From the NCBI GenBank assembly GCA_012520995.1, contig JAAYNI010000023.1, forward strand, positions 1 to 35,383: a stretch of 35,383 nt of DNA. The letters run 5' to 3'. The translations under genes were made by a program, and so were the position numbers. Positions within the stretch are counted from its first letter, which is position 1. Every line of letters begins with the position of its first letter. This document shows positions 24,009-33,815 of this stretch, one piece after another. A model generated the notes under the pieces. The model searched no databases. It saw only the letters and a program-made list of their open reading frames with translations, and was not told where the DNA came from. This DNA is from Candidatus Rifleibacteriota bacterium. GTDB lineage: Bacteria; Muiribacteriota; Ozemobacteria; Ozemobacterales; Ozemobacteraceae.

Positions 24009-25304
24009 ATGTTAAATTTATTGGAAAAAATAGTTAACAGTATTGGACCAATAGGCATGAGCCTTTTAGGGATGCTTTTGCAAATCGGAATAGCCTATTG
24101 GCTCTCTACCAACAGAAAAAAAATCAATTGGAAAACAGTCGGATGGGCTTTTGCTTTGCAACTTATCTTTGCTGTTTGCATATTGAAAATCCCAGCCGGA
24201 CAGACTTTTTTCGGCTGGCTAGACAAAGGCGTAACCTTCATACTAGATTCTACTACAGCTGGCGCTGAGTTCGTTTTTGGTCCCTTGGGCGTAAATGGAG
24301 CAATGTTTGGCCAAACAAAGGTTCCACATCTTTTCGCTTTCCAAACATTGCCTACAATCATCTTTTTCTCAGCTCTCATGGCTCTATTCTATCACTTAGG
24401 CGTAATGCAAAAAATCGTCTACTGGATGGCAATAGCTATGAAATCCATTTTAGGAACATCAGGCGCTGAAACTCTTTCTGCAACCTCCAATATTTTTGTC
24501 GGTCAAACTGAAGCCCCTCTTATGATTAAACCATACGTTGAAAAGATGACTATGTCAGAACTTAACGCTGTAATGGCAGGCGGTATGGCAACTATAGCAG
24601 GCGGAGTTATGGCAGCCTATATAGGTATGCTGAAAGACAAAATACCTGGAATTGCAGGGCACCTTATTGCAGCCTCTGTTATGTCTGCTCCAGCTTCATT
24701 GATGTTTTCCAAAATCATGGTTCCTGAAACAGAAATTCCAGAAACCGCAGCCGGTGTTGAATTTAAATCGGAAAGTTTAGACTCAAGCGCTATTGACGCT
24801 GTCTCCAGAGGATGCAGCGAAGGCTTGGCCTTAGCTTTGAACGTTGGCGCCATGCTTGTAGGCTTTATCTCAATTATAGCTCTTGCCAACGCATTGACAG
24901 AAGGCCTCTTTAATATGTTCGGTGCAGAAAACATTACACTTACAAAAATAGCTGGTTGGCTCTTCTCGCCTTTCGCAGCCTTCTTGGGTGTGCCATTCAA
25001 AGAATGCGCGGCAGCAGGTCAGCTTTTAGCTGAAAAAACAGTCTTGAACGAATTTGTAGCATATCTTAACCTTGCCAATATCATGAATGGTGCCGTGCCA
25101 TTCAGCCACAAAGCCGCAGTAATTCTATCTTATGCTCTTTGCGGTTTTTCAAACCTCGGCTCCATAGGCATTCAAATAGGCGGCATAGGTTCTATTGCTC
25201 CTTCCAGACGCGGCGACCTTGCAAAACTTGCCGTAAGAGCTTTAGTAGCTGGCACCTTCGCTTCCTTCATGACTGCTAACATAGCAGGGTTATTTATAGG
25301 CTAA
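24009..25304 (+). CDS. nupC: NupC/CNT-family concentrative nucleoside transporter
   Basis: Inner-membrane cation-coupled symporter that imports nucleosides. The 431 residues are the normal bacterial CNT length. The two nucleoside-site motifs are present: GQTEAPLMIKPY (Gln166, Glu168) in the first half and ALCGFSNLGSIGIQIGG near the end. The gating region with KECAAAGQLLAEKTVLNEF is also intact. A TTG at 23991 is in frame, but it lies on the ribosome-binding site itself. GGAAAGG followed 9 nt later by the ATG at 24009 is the better start. A YchF-type GTPase gene follows 25 bp later. Confidence 0.93.
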   Translation: MLNLLEKIVNSIGPIGMSLLGMLLQIGIAYWLSTNRKKINWKTVGWAFALQLIFAVCILKIPAGQTFFGWLDKGVTFILDSTTAGAEFVFGPLGVNGAMFGQTKVPHLFAFQTLPTIIFFSALMALFYHLGVMQKIVYWMAIAMKSILGTSGAETLSATSNIFVGQTEAPLMIKPYVEKMTMSELNAVMAGGMATIAGGVMAAYIGMLKDKIPGIAGHLIAASVMSAPASLMFSKIMVPETEIPETAAGVEFKSESLDSSAIDAVSRGCSEGLALALNVGAMLVGFISIIALANALTEGLFNMFGAENITLTKIAGWLFSPFAAFLGVPFKECAAAGQLLAEKTVLNEFVAYLNLANIMNGAVPFSHKAAVILSYALCGFSNLGSIGIQIGGIGSIAPSRRGDLAKLAVRALVAGTFASFMTANIAGLFIG

Positions 25305-25329
25305 TCATATTTATTGACGGAGTATCAAA

Positions 25330-26415
25330 ATGAGAATAGGTTTGGCGGGATTGCCGCTTTCAGGCAAGACAACTCTTTTTAACGTGGCAGCAAAAGCTCA
25401 CGCTCCAACCAGAGATTATCTTGGCCAGTCTGATCAGATTAACAACGGTTCAGCAAAGGTTCCCGATGAGAGAATAGACTTTCTCTCTGAGATTTATAAC
25501 CCCAAAAAAACCACCTTCGCTACCATTGAGTTTACCGATATACCCGGGATCAGCAATGAAGATCAGCTTTCTTCCGCCAAAACCTTGGCAGACATAAGAA
25601 TCTGCGATGCTATTATTCTGGTTGTTAGGCTCTTTGAAGGAGAAAGCGTACCCCACGTCAGAAACAAAGTAGATCCTGTATCTGACCTTGAAGAACTTCT
25701 TCTGGAATTCGTTTTCAGCGACTTAGATATGGTTAACAACAAGCTGGAAAGAATTGCAAAAGAAATGAAAGCCAGCAAGAAACCTAACCTTGTCAAAGAA
25801 CAAGAAATAATGACAGCTCTAAAAGAAGCCTTAGAATCAGAAAAATTGATCTCCGAAGTAAATATGACTGATGAACAAGAACAGCTGACGAGAGGATATC
25901 GCTTTTTAACACAGAAGCCTCTCCTTGTCGTCGGCAATTGTTCCGAAGAACAATATAAAAATCCGGAAATGCCAATTGTTCAAAAATTTAAAAAAGCTTG
26001 TCAGGAGAAAGGTTTTACCTCTCTCTTGATTCCAGCTCAAATAGAAACTGAAATCGCTGATCTCTCAGGCGAAGAACAAAGTATGTTTCTGGCAGAATAC
26101 GGCATTGAAAAACCCGCAAGCGACTTGCTCATAGCTGAAGCATATAAATTACTTAATTATATAAGCTTTTTGACATATGGACATGACGAAGTGCGGGCAT
26201 GGTCAATACAAAATGGCACAATAGCTCAAAAAGCGGCAGGAAAAATCCACTCTGACATAGAAAAAGGCTTTATAAGAGCCGAGATAATACCATTTGAAGC
26301 CTTCAAAGAAAAAGGCAGCGTTGCAGCTGTAAAAGCTGCAGGACTCGCCCGTTTAGAAGGCAAAGAATATATTATCTCCGATGGTGACATGGTGGAATTC
26401 AGATTTAACGTTTAA
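25330..26415 (+). CDS. ychF: YchF/OLA1-type P-loop NTPase with TGS domain
   Basis: Obg-related translation-associated NTPase; family members prefer ATP and bind ribosomes. The 361 residues include Walker A GLPLSGKTT (7-15), the switch II/G3 DIPGIS, a coiled-coil hairpin insert (about 125-190), and a G4 element NCSEEQ where canonical GTPases have NKxD. The NxxE form explains ATP preference in the family. The C-terminal TGS/DUF933 part contains LTYGHDEVRAWSIQNGT and GDMVEFRFNV. The Walker loop is LSGKTT instead of the usual NVGKST, so this is a divergent branch. GGAG lies 7 nt before the ATG. The RsbU-like gene begins 7 bp after its stop. Confidence 0.85.
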   Translation: MRIGLAGLPLSGKTTLFNVAAKAHAPTRDYLGQSDQINNGSAKVPDERIDFLSEIYNPKKTTFATIEFTDIPGISNEDQLSSAKTLADIRICDAIILVVRLFEGESVPHVRNKVDPVSDLEELLLEFVFSDLDMVNNKLERIAKEMKASKKPNLVKEQEIMTALKEALESEKLISEVNMTDEQEQLTRGYRFLTQKPLLVVGNCSEEQYKNPEMPIVQKFKKACQEKGFTSLLIPAQIETEIADLSGEEQSMFLAEYGIEKPASDLLIAEAYKLLNYISFLTYGHDEVRAWSIQNGTIAQKAAGKIHSDIEKGFIRAEIIPFEAFKEKGSVAAVKAAGLARLEGKEYIISDGDMVEFRFNV

Positions 26416-26422
26416 ATAATCT

Positions 26423-29098
26423 ATGAGAAACAGCCTCTATTTCAGACTTGCAGTCAATATTTTACTGAGCTCTGTTATAGCGGCTGTTTTTATGATTTTA
26501 ACAACTTTCTACCACGCCAAAATCAGCAGCTTTTTAACTTCTTCCTTGCCAGAAAACATCAGGCTCGCAAGAATGTACGAGCAAGTAGCATCGGAATGGG
26601 TTAAGCTGAACGACCATGCAGATGAATGTATGTACAGTTCTGACTCTCCTGAATTTTTCTATGAATCAGGCACAAAGCTGGTTCTTAAAGCAATTGAGGA
26701 CATTGAAGAAGAGTTGGCTAAATCTCCCGAAGTCCCTGTCCTTCCTCAGCGATTAGCCAACATAAAAGAGATTAAGAAAATCTTCACAGCCTTCTCCAAA
26801 GACTTGGATGTTCTGGCCGAACTCCTAGTCTCCAGAACCACTTTGCAGAAAAAGAGAGCTAAACAAAAAACTGTTGCTGCTCAAACTATGCAAGAACAAA
26901 TAGACAAGCTCTTGCAAAAGCTAAAAGCAACGAGAAACGACCTCTCAAATACCCTGAAAACACCTGATTTCCAAAAATCTATAGGCACCACCTCGCTCCT
27001 TGAAAATATAAAGAAAATAGGCAAAGATTTAGAGTATCTGGAAGGCGATCTTGAAATATACCTTGCCAGCAAAATGGCTCCAAAAGCCAAGGGTTCAAAA
27101 GCCACCAAAAATGAGCAGGGCACCAAAAACCTTCCAGCTATACGCCTAGAAAACAGGCTAAGAGCTATGCTCTACCTATTGGAACGCTCAATCGCTCCAA
27201 CAGAAAATGCTATTCAGCGCAGAGTTTTGATGCCTGTTGAAAGCAAAGTAAAATCTTTCTACGACGACTTTTTAAAACTGCGAAATACTATAGAAGCTCC
27301 TGAAAGTGATTTGCTTTCTGCAGACTACGCTATATCCGATTTACAAAAAAGATTGGTGCAATACAAGCAAGACGGAACTAGACTTGCATATGAAGAAGCA
27401 GAAAAATATTTGGCTGAAAACTCTCGACTGGCTACAAATATCGAAACCTATGCCCAAAACAGTTACTACTTCGTAAGCGTTCTTTTCGTAATATCTATAA
27501 TTTTAGGTTTAGCAGTTCTTATAAAGTTTCCAAGTTCAATAGGCAAACCTCTAAAGAAGCTAAACAGACAGGTATCTGAATTCAAACTGGGCTCAGGAAA
27601 TATAGAACCGGTAAACGCAGGAATCACAGAAATCGACACTCTTTCAGAAGCTTTTGGATTAATGGCTGAACGTCTGAATTTGCAAGGCGAAATCAATAAA
27701 AACTACATGGAGTCTATACACAGCCTGACAAGCGTCTACAAAGATCTACACGACACAAAAACACGTCCCGAATCTCCTAATGACCGCATAGAGACTGCGG
27801 TAACAACAATTTTACAGCAGCTGGTAACTCAATCTCCCAATATAGATTTAGTTAAAGTTATGGTCTCCACAGAAAATCCGGATGATAAGATGAGATATTT
27901 CAAAAGAATTGGAGAACCTGAATTCAGCGACTCTTTTAGAGAAAGCAAAGAGTTTAAAATATATTGCGAATCAACCGATTATGATCCGGTAAACCCAGCC
28001 AACTCCAAAGAAGAGATAATTCCAGAAGGAGAAGGCTTAACCGGATGGTATTTTGAAAATAGTCCTGGCATAAAAACTGCTACTGACGACAAAGACTTTT
28101 TCAAGGCTGTTTACTCCCCCCACCCTGTTTCAGAAAATCCTATTCTGAAATACAGAAAATATGAAATGGGGCTTGAAGGATGCCTTATAACAGAAATACT
28201 CAATGTTTCCGATTCAGATCCTGCCGGAGATAAGGGTATTTTATTTATTTATTTCCAAGATAAAGACACCAAACTCTCTTGGCAAGAGATTTTCTTTATT
28301 CAAATAATTGCCAGACAACTTTCTTCTGTAATAGAAACAGACCGTCTGCTTATCGACCACGATCAGAAAAAGATCATGGATGACCAGCTGCGAATGGCAA
28401 AAGAAATCCAAGACAATCTTCTCCCCCAAAGGGTTCCTGAAATTCCAGGTCTGGCTCTAAGCAGAATTAACCAAGCTGCCGCAGAGGTCGGAGGAGACTA
28501 TTTTGATTTCTTTGAACTGGGAAACAACCGTTTAGGAGCTGTAATTGCTGATGCCTCTGGAAAGAATGTTCCTGCCGCTATAATTATGACAGTTTTCAAA
28601 ACAACACTCAGCACAATGGAGCTTTCAAAAATGTCTCCTAGCGAGGTTTTAACAAAGGCAAACAAGATAGTAGCCAAAAACATCACAAACGACCGATTTA
28701 TAACAGCTATGTATGTCATAGCCGACCCTAATACAGGAACCGTTCAAATGGCAAGCGCAGGGCACAATCCGGCCTACTTGGTTTCAAGAGACGGCGGACG
28801 CATATCTATATTGAGCAAAAACATAAAGTGCATACCATTAGGGATTTTAGATGATTATGAATATGAAGAAATTTCATTTAAAATGAACAAATCCGACCTT
28901 CTAGTTCTATACACTGACGGCGTAACTGAAGCTCGAAATGCCGATGGCGAAGAATACGGAGAGGAAAGGCTTAAATATTTCTTAGCTAAGCTGCAAAGCA
29001 AAAAACCTGCGAAAGACATCTTAGCAGAAATTCAAACTTTCTCAATGCACGCCAAACAACATGACGATATTACAGCAGTAACCATCGAATTTACTTAA
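26423..29098 (+). CDS. membrane sensor with HAMP, GAF-like and RsbU/SpoIIE-type PP2C phosphatase domains
   Basis: 891-residue signalling protein. TM1 (about 8-29) and TM2 (about 349-371) bracket a 320-residue extracytoplasmic sensor with long helices and a Lys/Ala-rich stretch. HAMP (about 372-420) follows, then a GAF-like domain (about 450-640). The C-terminal PP2C domain (about 650-891) has the entry helix RMAKEIQDNLLPQ, metal-binding VGGDYFDF (Asp near 692), DASGKNVPA, SAGHNPA, LYTDGVTEARN and HDDITAV. Such proteins dephosphorylate anti-anti-sigma (STAS) partners in partner-switching pathways. No STAS or RsbW gene is in the window, so its partner is encoded elsewhere. No Shine-Dalgarno is obvious. 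Confidence 0.88.
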   Translation: MRNSLYFRLAVNILLSSVIAAVFMILTTFYHAKISSFLTSSLPENIRLARMYEQVASEWVKLNDHADECMYSSDSPEFFYESGTKLVLKAIEDIEEELAKSPEVPVLPQRLANIKEIKKIFTAFSKDLDVLAELLVSRTTLQKKRAKQKTVAAQTMQEQIDKLLQKLKATRNDLSNTLKTPDFQKSIGTTSLLENIKKIGKDLEYLEGDLEIYLASKMAPKAKGSKATKNEQGTKNLPAIRLENRLRAMLYLLERSIAPTENAIQRRVLMPVESKVKSFYDDFLKLRNTIEAPESDLLSADYAISDLQKRLVQYKQDGTRLAYEEAEKYLAENSRLATNIETYAQNSYYFVSVLFVISIILGLAVLIKFPSSIGKPLKKLNRQVSEFKLGSGNIEPVNAGITEIDTLSEAFGLMAERLNLQGEINKNYMESIHSLTSVYKDLHDTKTRPESPNDRIETAVTTILQQLVTQSPNIDLVKVMVSTENPDDKMRYFKRIGEPEFSDSFRESKEFKIYCESTDYDPVNPANSKEEIIPEGEGLTGWYFENSPGIKTATDDKDFFKAVYSPHPVSENPILKYRKYEMGLEGCLITEILNVSDSDPAGDKGILFIYFQDKDTKLSWQEIFFIQIIARQLSSVIETDRLLIDHDQKKIMDDQLRMAKEIQDNLLPQRVPEIPGLALSRINQAAAEVGGDYFDFFELGNNRLGAVIADASGKNVPAAIIMTVFKTTLSTMELSKMSPSEVLTKANKIVAKNITNDRFITAMYVIADPNTGTVQMASAGHNPAYLVSRDGGRISILSKNIKCIPLGILDDYEYEEISFKMNKSDLLVLYTDGVTEARNADGEEYGEERLKYFLAKLQSKKPAKDILAEIQTFSMHAKQHDDITAVTIEFT

Positions 29099-29111
29099 TA
29101 TTCAATATCAA

Positions 29112-29756
29112 ATGCAATATGAATTAGAAAAACTGAATATTAAACAAGTTATTTCATATCTCTCTGAAAAAGACCCCCTTTTGGGGGCTTTTTTGTCTGA
29201 GGCTCCTGAATTCAATATAAGAATAGATCCTCTTTTAGATCCCTACACTGCATTGATAGAGTCAATTATTTCACAGCAAATAACAGGAAAAGCTGCAAAA
29301 ACGATATACAATAGGCTTTTAGCCTATTTTTCTTCTACGGAAGCCAGGTTAAATCCGTTAGATATACTCAGGGCAGATGAAAGTGAATTGAAATCTGTTG
29401 GCTTATCCAGGCCTAAATGTAATGCAGTCAAAAGCCTTTCAGAGTTTTATCTTGATAATAAATTACCTGATATATGCACCTTGCTCAAAATGAAAAATGA
29501 AGATATAATCTCTCTGCTGACACAGATAAAAGGCATAGGCCGATGGACAGTTGAAATGCTGCTAATTTTCAGACTCGGCCGTCAAGATATCATGCCAGCA
29601 ACTGATCACGGCATAAAAAAAGGATTTACCGCCCTATACAAAGACAAAAAGGCAACTCCTCGTACTATAGCCGCATATGCAGAAGATTTTTATAAACCTT
29701 ACAAAACTGTAGCTTCTTGGTATTTATGGAGACTTTCAGAGACTATTAAGACCTGA
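29112..29756 (+). CDS. AlkA-type DNA-3-methyladenine glycosylase (HhH-GPD)
   Basis: Base-excision repair glycosylase that removes alkylated purines. The 214 residues have the helix-hairpin-helix core. IESIISQQITGKAA is the first conserved helix. The hairpin is IKGIGRWTVEMLLIF (about 139-153). The catalytic aspartate is Asp165 in PATDHGIKKG. There is no Fe-S Cys cluster, which excludes the Nth/MutY groups. It lacks the N-terminal domain of E. coli AlkA and is of the short type. It sits between a phosphatase and an MFS gene at tiny spacings (13 and 3 bp), so it is probably co-transcribed, with no evident functional link. Confidence 0.87.
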   Translation: MQYELEKLNIKQVISYLSEKDPLLGAFLSEAPEFNIRIDPLLDPYTALIESIISQQITGKAAKTIYNRLLAYFSSTEARLNPLDILRADESELKSVGLSRPKCNAVKSLSEFYLDNKLPDICTLLKMKNEDIISLLTQIKGIGRWTVEMLLIFRLGRQDIMPATDHGIKKGFTALYKDKKATPRTIAAYAEDFYKPYKTVASWYLWRLSETIKT

Positions 29757-29759
29757 AGA

Positions 29760-31034
29760 ATGAAAAACAATTCAATTTCAAGCTATTATTCGCATATTAA
29801 AAGCTTTTCTCAACCTATAAAGAGGCTTTTTATAACTCATGCGATCTTCGGTATCGGTTTTGGAATATATGAAGTTTTACTAAACATATACCTTAGTGAA
29901 ATAGGCTATCCCGAAGGCACAATTGGCAGAATTTTAGCAGTAAAAGCCGCTTGCGGCGCTCTATTCTCACTTTTTGCCGGCTGGCTTGCAGACAAACAAA
30001 GCCGCAAATTTGTTTATATTACAGGCCTCTTAATGACAGCAATCGGATATACAACGCAGATTTTCTCCAATACCCCTCGTTTAATATTCTTAGGAGCTGC
30101 AATAGGAGGTATAGGGCACGGCTCTTGGAACGTGGCTATAGTGCCTTACATTCAAGAAAATGCTTCTAAGAAAAATCTCCCTTATGCCCTAGGCCTTTCA
30201 TCCTCACTGATGTGGTTCACAGCAATGATATCAGCTATAATAGCTGGAAGAATGCCAGCTGTGCTTAAAGCCGCAACATTTATCAATACCCCAAACAAAG
30301 CTGCCACTTTGCGTTTCTCTTTGCTTCTTGGCATCTTGATTATTATTGCCGCGCTCTTACCGGCTTCCGGTATGGCTGGCAAAACTTCTTCGCAAAAAAC
30401 TTCTCCAGCTCTCACTCTTACTGCAAAAGATGACAATGAGGAAGAAGCAAGCTTAAGAAATCCATTTTTTGATATGGCAAAGTTTGCTCTCTGCAACTCT
30501 TTAATGGGATTAGGAGCAGGTCTTATAATCCCCTATTTTAACCTTTACTTTAAAAATTGGGTGGGAGTATCACTTCCAACTATAGGAACCATTTTTGCGC
30601 TTGGGCAAATAGGCACGGCTATTGGCAGTCTTTCGGCTCCCCTCCTCTCTCAAAGATTCGGACCGCTAAAATCTCTTCTTGCAAGCAATTTACTTTCTCT
30701 CCCTCTAATGGTTACCATGGCTTTCACAAAAAATCTTTATATATGCTCTTTTGCCTATATTTTTAGAGGAGCCTTAATAAACACGACCTCGCCTTTGGTT
30801 CAAGAAATTTTGATGAACACTGTCCCTCAGAATCTACGAGCCAGAGCTTCTGCAACCAATAACTTTTTCTGGAATCTCACTTGGGCTATCTCAATGTCTT
30901 TTTCTGGAACACTTATCAGAAATAAAGGTTATGCACCTTCTCTCCTCATAGCCTCTTTCTGCTATCTTTTGGCAGCTTTCTTCTACTGGTACTTCTTCAG
31001 AAACTATAACTCAGCGAAAAGAACCGCCGATTAA
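29760..31034 (+). CDS. MFS transporter, substrate unknown
   Basis: Inner-membrane secondary transporter of the major facilitator superfamily. The 424 residues have about 12 hydrophobic helices split by a polar central loop (about 205-235, TSSQKTSPALTLTAKDDNEEE). The loop between helices 2 and 3 carries the superfamily motif-A-like GWLADKQSRK. The second half repeats a G-x-x-S/A-RFGPLKS element. No motif assigns a substrate. The ATG lies 3 bp after the glycosylase stop, with GAAGA just upstream. The following 64-bp gap separates it from the TonB block. Confidence 0.85.
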   Translation: MKNNSISSYYSHIKSFSQPIKRLFITHAIFGIGFGIYEVLLNIYLSEIGYPEGTIGRILAVKAACGALFSLFAGWLADKQSRKFVYITGLLMTAIGYTTQIFSNTPRLIFLGAAIGGIGHGSWNVAIVPYIQENASKKNLPYALGLSSSLMWFTAMISAIIAGRMPAVLKAATFINTPNKAATLRFSLLLGILIIIAALLPASGMAGKTSSQKTSPALTLTAKDDNEEEASLRNPFFDMAKFALCNSLMGLGAGLIIPYFNLYFKNWVGVSLPTIGTIFALGQIGTAIGSLSAPLLSQRFGPLKSLLASNLLSLPLMVTMAFTKNLYICSFAYIFRGALINTTSPLVQEILMNTVPQNLRARASATNNFFWNLTWAISMSFSGTLIRNKGYAPSLLIASFCYLLAAFFYWYFFRNYNSAKRTAD

Positions 31035-31098
31035 ACTTTTATTTTTTTGCGCCGATCTCTTATTTAAATAAAAACAAAAACTTTCTTAGGGGGCACGA

Positions 31099-32709
31099 AT
31101 GAAATTCTCTAAAGGCATAGTCACAGCTCTATTACTTTTGGCTCTATCGCCCGTTTATGCAAATGAAGCTTATGATATGGGTAAAATTGAAGTTGCGGGT
31201 AAAGATGAGCGCTCAAAGAACTTTTCAGCAATAATACAAAAACCTGAAATGAACATTTCAGATAAAATTTCAGCTGTCCCTACACTGATGCCTGAAATTA
31301 AACATAACGAATATAAACCTATCACAGAAGCAAAACCCTTTGAAAAGTTTGACAACCGTCACCTCACAAAAGAATTTAAAATTTATGCAGGAGCTGGCTC
31401 CGAAGGTTCAAAAGAACTGGGTATTGACGCAAAAGCAAGCTATGACGGTTATGCAGGGTATATTAAAGCTGCTACGGAGCAAAGAGATGGCTATAAAACT
31501 CCCGTAGACTATTCTATGGATCAGTTCAGCCTATACTTCAACAATAAAGACCAAAACCGTGATATTTCTTATTCAGGAGGCATGGAGTTCTCCTCCGATG
31601 AGAATGGCTTTTTAGCAAATAAAGCTATGGCTGAACGCTTTGGATGGATGAGCAACGATAACTTCAAGCTTTCGCTTAAAGGCGACTCAACCTTAGATGA
31701 TGGCACCTTTGTAGCCTTTTATACAGGGTTCGCTCATAATGAACGTGATGTGAGAGCTAAGCTTAGCGCGTTTCAAGATAAACAAAAGAATAAAACTTTT
31801 GGTATAGGCGCTTCATTCCTGAGACAGTTGAACGAAACTTTCAAGATCAAAGGCGCTTTGGATCTTAAGAAAAACGATTTTTCTTCATCGCTTCACAGAT
31901 CATACGACTTCACAAAAACATCATTTGGCACAGCTTTGGAGTTTACTTCAAAAAATCTTGGAAGCTTGGAAGCAGGTTTAAAAACACAGAAACTTGGCGG
32001 CACATCCCACACTTCGCCCTTTTTAAAATATAATTATAAGTTCAAAAACCCTCTTAATCTCACAATAGGGTATGAAGAAGATCTTGGAAATGATGATACA
32101 GAAAAAGTTTTCATGCCATCTGCCTACACAGCTTCTACTGCTCACGAAGCATCAAAGCTTAAAACACTCCGCGGAACCCTAGCCTACAGCTTTCAAAACT
32201 CTGACAGATTAGCTCTGGAACTTTTCTCTCAAACAGAAAAAAATGCCCTCCAGAGAACAGACAATTTGACAGGCGATGTTCTTGCATACAACCTGAGCTA
32301 TATTGATGCAGAACGCAAAGGTATAACTTTAAAAGGCGATTTTTCAATAGAAAATGACTTTAGCATTAAAATTGCGGGCACGCTGCAAAACCCCAAGAAC
32401 GAAGCTAATGGAAATCGCATCTCCTATGAACCCAAAAAAATCTTGGATGTAGCCTTTGCCTATGAAGCTGACAGATTAAAAATTATCTTCTCCAGAAAAG
32501 CTGAAATGGACAGAGAAGCCATTACAAGCTTCGGCACTTTTGAAGCAGATGATTTTTCCAGATCTGATGTAACTTTTAGCTACCAAATTAATAAAACTTT
32601 TGGTACTTATATAAAGGTTCTCGATCTTTACAATGAATCCAGCAACTACAGACATAATGTAGAAGAAGCTGAAAGAGTTACTATTCTTGGTTTAGAAGCA
32701 AGTTTTTAA
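31099..32709 (+). CDS. TonB-receptor-like outer-membrane beta-barrel lacking a plug domain
   Basis: 536-residue exported protein. The signal peptide is 1-21 (cleavage SPVYA/NEA). Mature residues about 26-36 (DMGKIEVAGKD) resemble the Ton-box region at the start of TonB-dependent receptors. A linker leads to about 90, then the rest is a run of alternating amphipathic strands with many aromatic turns. It ends ERVTILGLEASF, with a terminal Phe as outer-membrane barrels require, and IKVLDLYNES...Y matches the last receptor strands. The roughly 130-residue plug is absent. GGGGG lies before the ATG. exbB, exbD and tonB follow, suggesting an energised uptake unit. The substrate is unknown; it could instead be a porin. 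Confidence 0.75.
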   Translation: MKFSKGIVTALLLLALSPVYANEAYDMGKIEVAGKDERSKNFSAIIQKPEMNISDKISAVPTLMPEIKHNEYKPITEAKPFEKFDNRHLTKEFKIYAGAGSEGSKELGIDAKASYDGYAGYIKAATEQRDGYKTPVDYSMDQFSLYFNNKDQNRDISYSGGMEFSSDENGFLANKAMAERFGWMSNDNFKLSLKGDSTLDDGTFVAFYTGFAHNERDVRAKLSAFQDKQKNKTFGIGASFLRQLNETFKIKGALDLKKNDFSSSLHRSYDFTKTSFGTALEFTSKNLGSLEAGLKTQKLGGTSHTSPFLKYNYKFKNPLNLTIGYEEDLGNDDTEKVFMPSAYTASTAHEASKLKTLRGTLAYSFQNSDRLALELFSQTEKNALQRTDNLTGDVLAYNLSYIDAERKGITLKGDFSIENDFSIKIAGTLQNPKNEANGNRISYEPKKILDVAFAYEADRLKIIFSRKAEMDREAITSFGTFEADDFSRSDVTFSYQINKTFGTYIKVLDLYNESSNYRHNVEEAERVTILGLEASF

Positions 32710-32779
32710 ACTTTACAGTCTAGAAAGCCGATAGTAGTTCCAGAGAAAAAAATATACATAGAATTTCTCGGAGGCAAAA

Positions 32780-33424
32780 ATGAACAATTTATTTATTTTC
32801 AAGTTCTTTAAAGACGGCGGAATCCTAATGATTCCCCTTGCTCTTTGCTCTATTTACGCTCTGGCAATAGTCATTGAAAGACTCAGATTTTATAAATTCT
32901 ACAAATCCGATTCCGAAGAGTTTATGAACAAGGTAAAAAAAGCTATCAAGTGCCTGCGGTTTTCTGACGCGCTCCTCATTTGCCGCCAAGAAAACACACC
33001 CTTGGCTAATGTTATAGCTGCAGGTATAGATAACTTTAACCTAAAAAAAGAAGACCTAATGGATGTCATGAGACGCGAAGGTCTCGTTCAGCTAAAAAAG
33101 TATGAAAAAAATCTCAATGCTCTTTCCACTATAGCAACCATAGCACCTCAACTTGGCCTAGCAGGCACAATAACAGGTATGATAGCCGCATTTGCTTCTA
33201 TACAAGCTGTTGGCGCTCCTGAAGCCTCGGCTCTTGCTGGCGGTATTTCAGAAGCTCTCTACACCACCGCTGCCGGTCTTTTAATTGGAATACCGGCTCT
33301 GGTATTCTACAATTGGGCTTCCGCTAAAGCCGACGCTTTCGCCGAACAGGTAGAGTTTTATGCTTCTGAGCTGGCCTCTCTTTCAGTAGCGATGGAGGTT
33401 GAAGTTGAAAAGCTTGTTGCATAA
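32780..33424 (+). CDS. exbB: ExbB/TolQ/MotA-family proton channel
   Basis: Inner-membrane stator that, with ExbD, converts proton-motive force into motion of TonB. The 214 residues have TM1 (about 14-34, GGILMIPLALCSIYALAIVIERL), a cytoplasmic helical region, TM2 (about 111-140, TIAPQLGLAGTITGMIAAF) and TM3 (about 155-182, SEALYTTAAGLLIGIPALVFYNW), with the conserved Thr and Gly-Leu-x-Gly-Thr features of the family. GGAGG lies 5 nt before the ATG. The exbD gene overlaps its 3' end. Confidence 0.94.
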   Translation: MNNLFIFKFFKDGGILMIPLALCSIYALAIVIERLRFYKFYKSDSEEFMNKVKKAIKCLRFSDALLICRQENTPLANVIAAGIDNFNLKKEDLMDVMRREGLVQLKKYEKNLNALSTIATIAPQLGLAGTITGMIAAFASIQAVGAPEASALAGGISEALYTTAAGLLIGIPALVFYNWASAKADAFAEQVEFYASELASLSVAMEVEVEKLVA

Positions 33425-33815
33425 ACGTAAAAGCATTACCCCTCAGATAGTCCTCACTAACCTAATAGATGTCATGTTTATGATGGTGTTCTTTTTCATG
33501 CTCACCAGCACCTTCGCCAAAGAGAATGAAAAACTTAGCGTAACACTTCCCAAAGCAGCTAACAGCGTCACTATTGAGCAGAATTCCATGACCATTGAAA
33601 TAGCCCAAAGCGGACAAATATCAGTTCAAGGAATAAATGTAAACTTTGAAGAACTGGAAAATCTTTTAGGAAATTGGCTGAAACCAGCAAACGATCGTGC
33701 TGTCATGTTGGCTGCAGATGAAAACGCTAATTACGGTACCATCATCAATGTTTTGGATTTGGCAAAAAAGCATGGCGCATCCAACTTGGGATTAACAACA
33801 AGGCAAGCAAACTAA
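33405..33815 (+). CDS. exbD: ExbD/TolR-family biopolymer transport protein
   Basis: Single-span partner of ExbB. The 136 residues have a short basic cytoplasmic N-terminus, then TM LTNLIDVMFMMVFFFMLTSTF, whose Asp is the protonatable residue of the family, and a periplasmic domain (about 45-136). The start is a TTG. 33399 has the Shine-Dalgarno directly touching it, whereas TTG at 33405 lies 6 nt after GGAGG, so I choose 33405. Either start overlaps the end of exbB. The stop overlaps the tonB start (TAATG). Confidence 0.92.
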   Translation: MKSLLHKRKSITPQIVLTNLIDVMFMMVFFFMLTSTFAKENEKLSVTLPKAANSVTIEQNSMTIEIAQSGQISVQGINVNFEELENLLGNWLKPANDRAVMLAADENANYGTIINVLDLAKKHGASNLGLTTRQAN

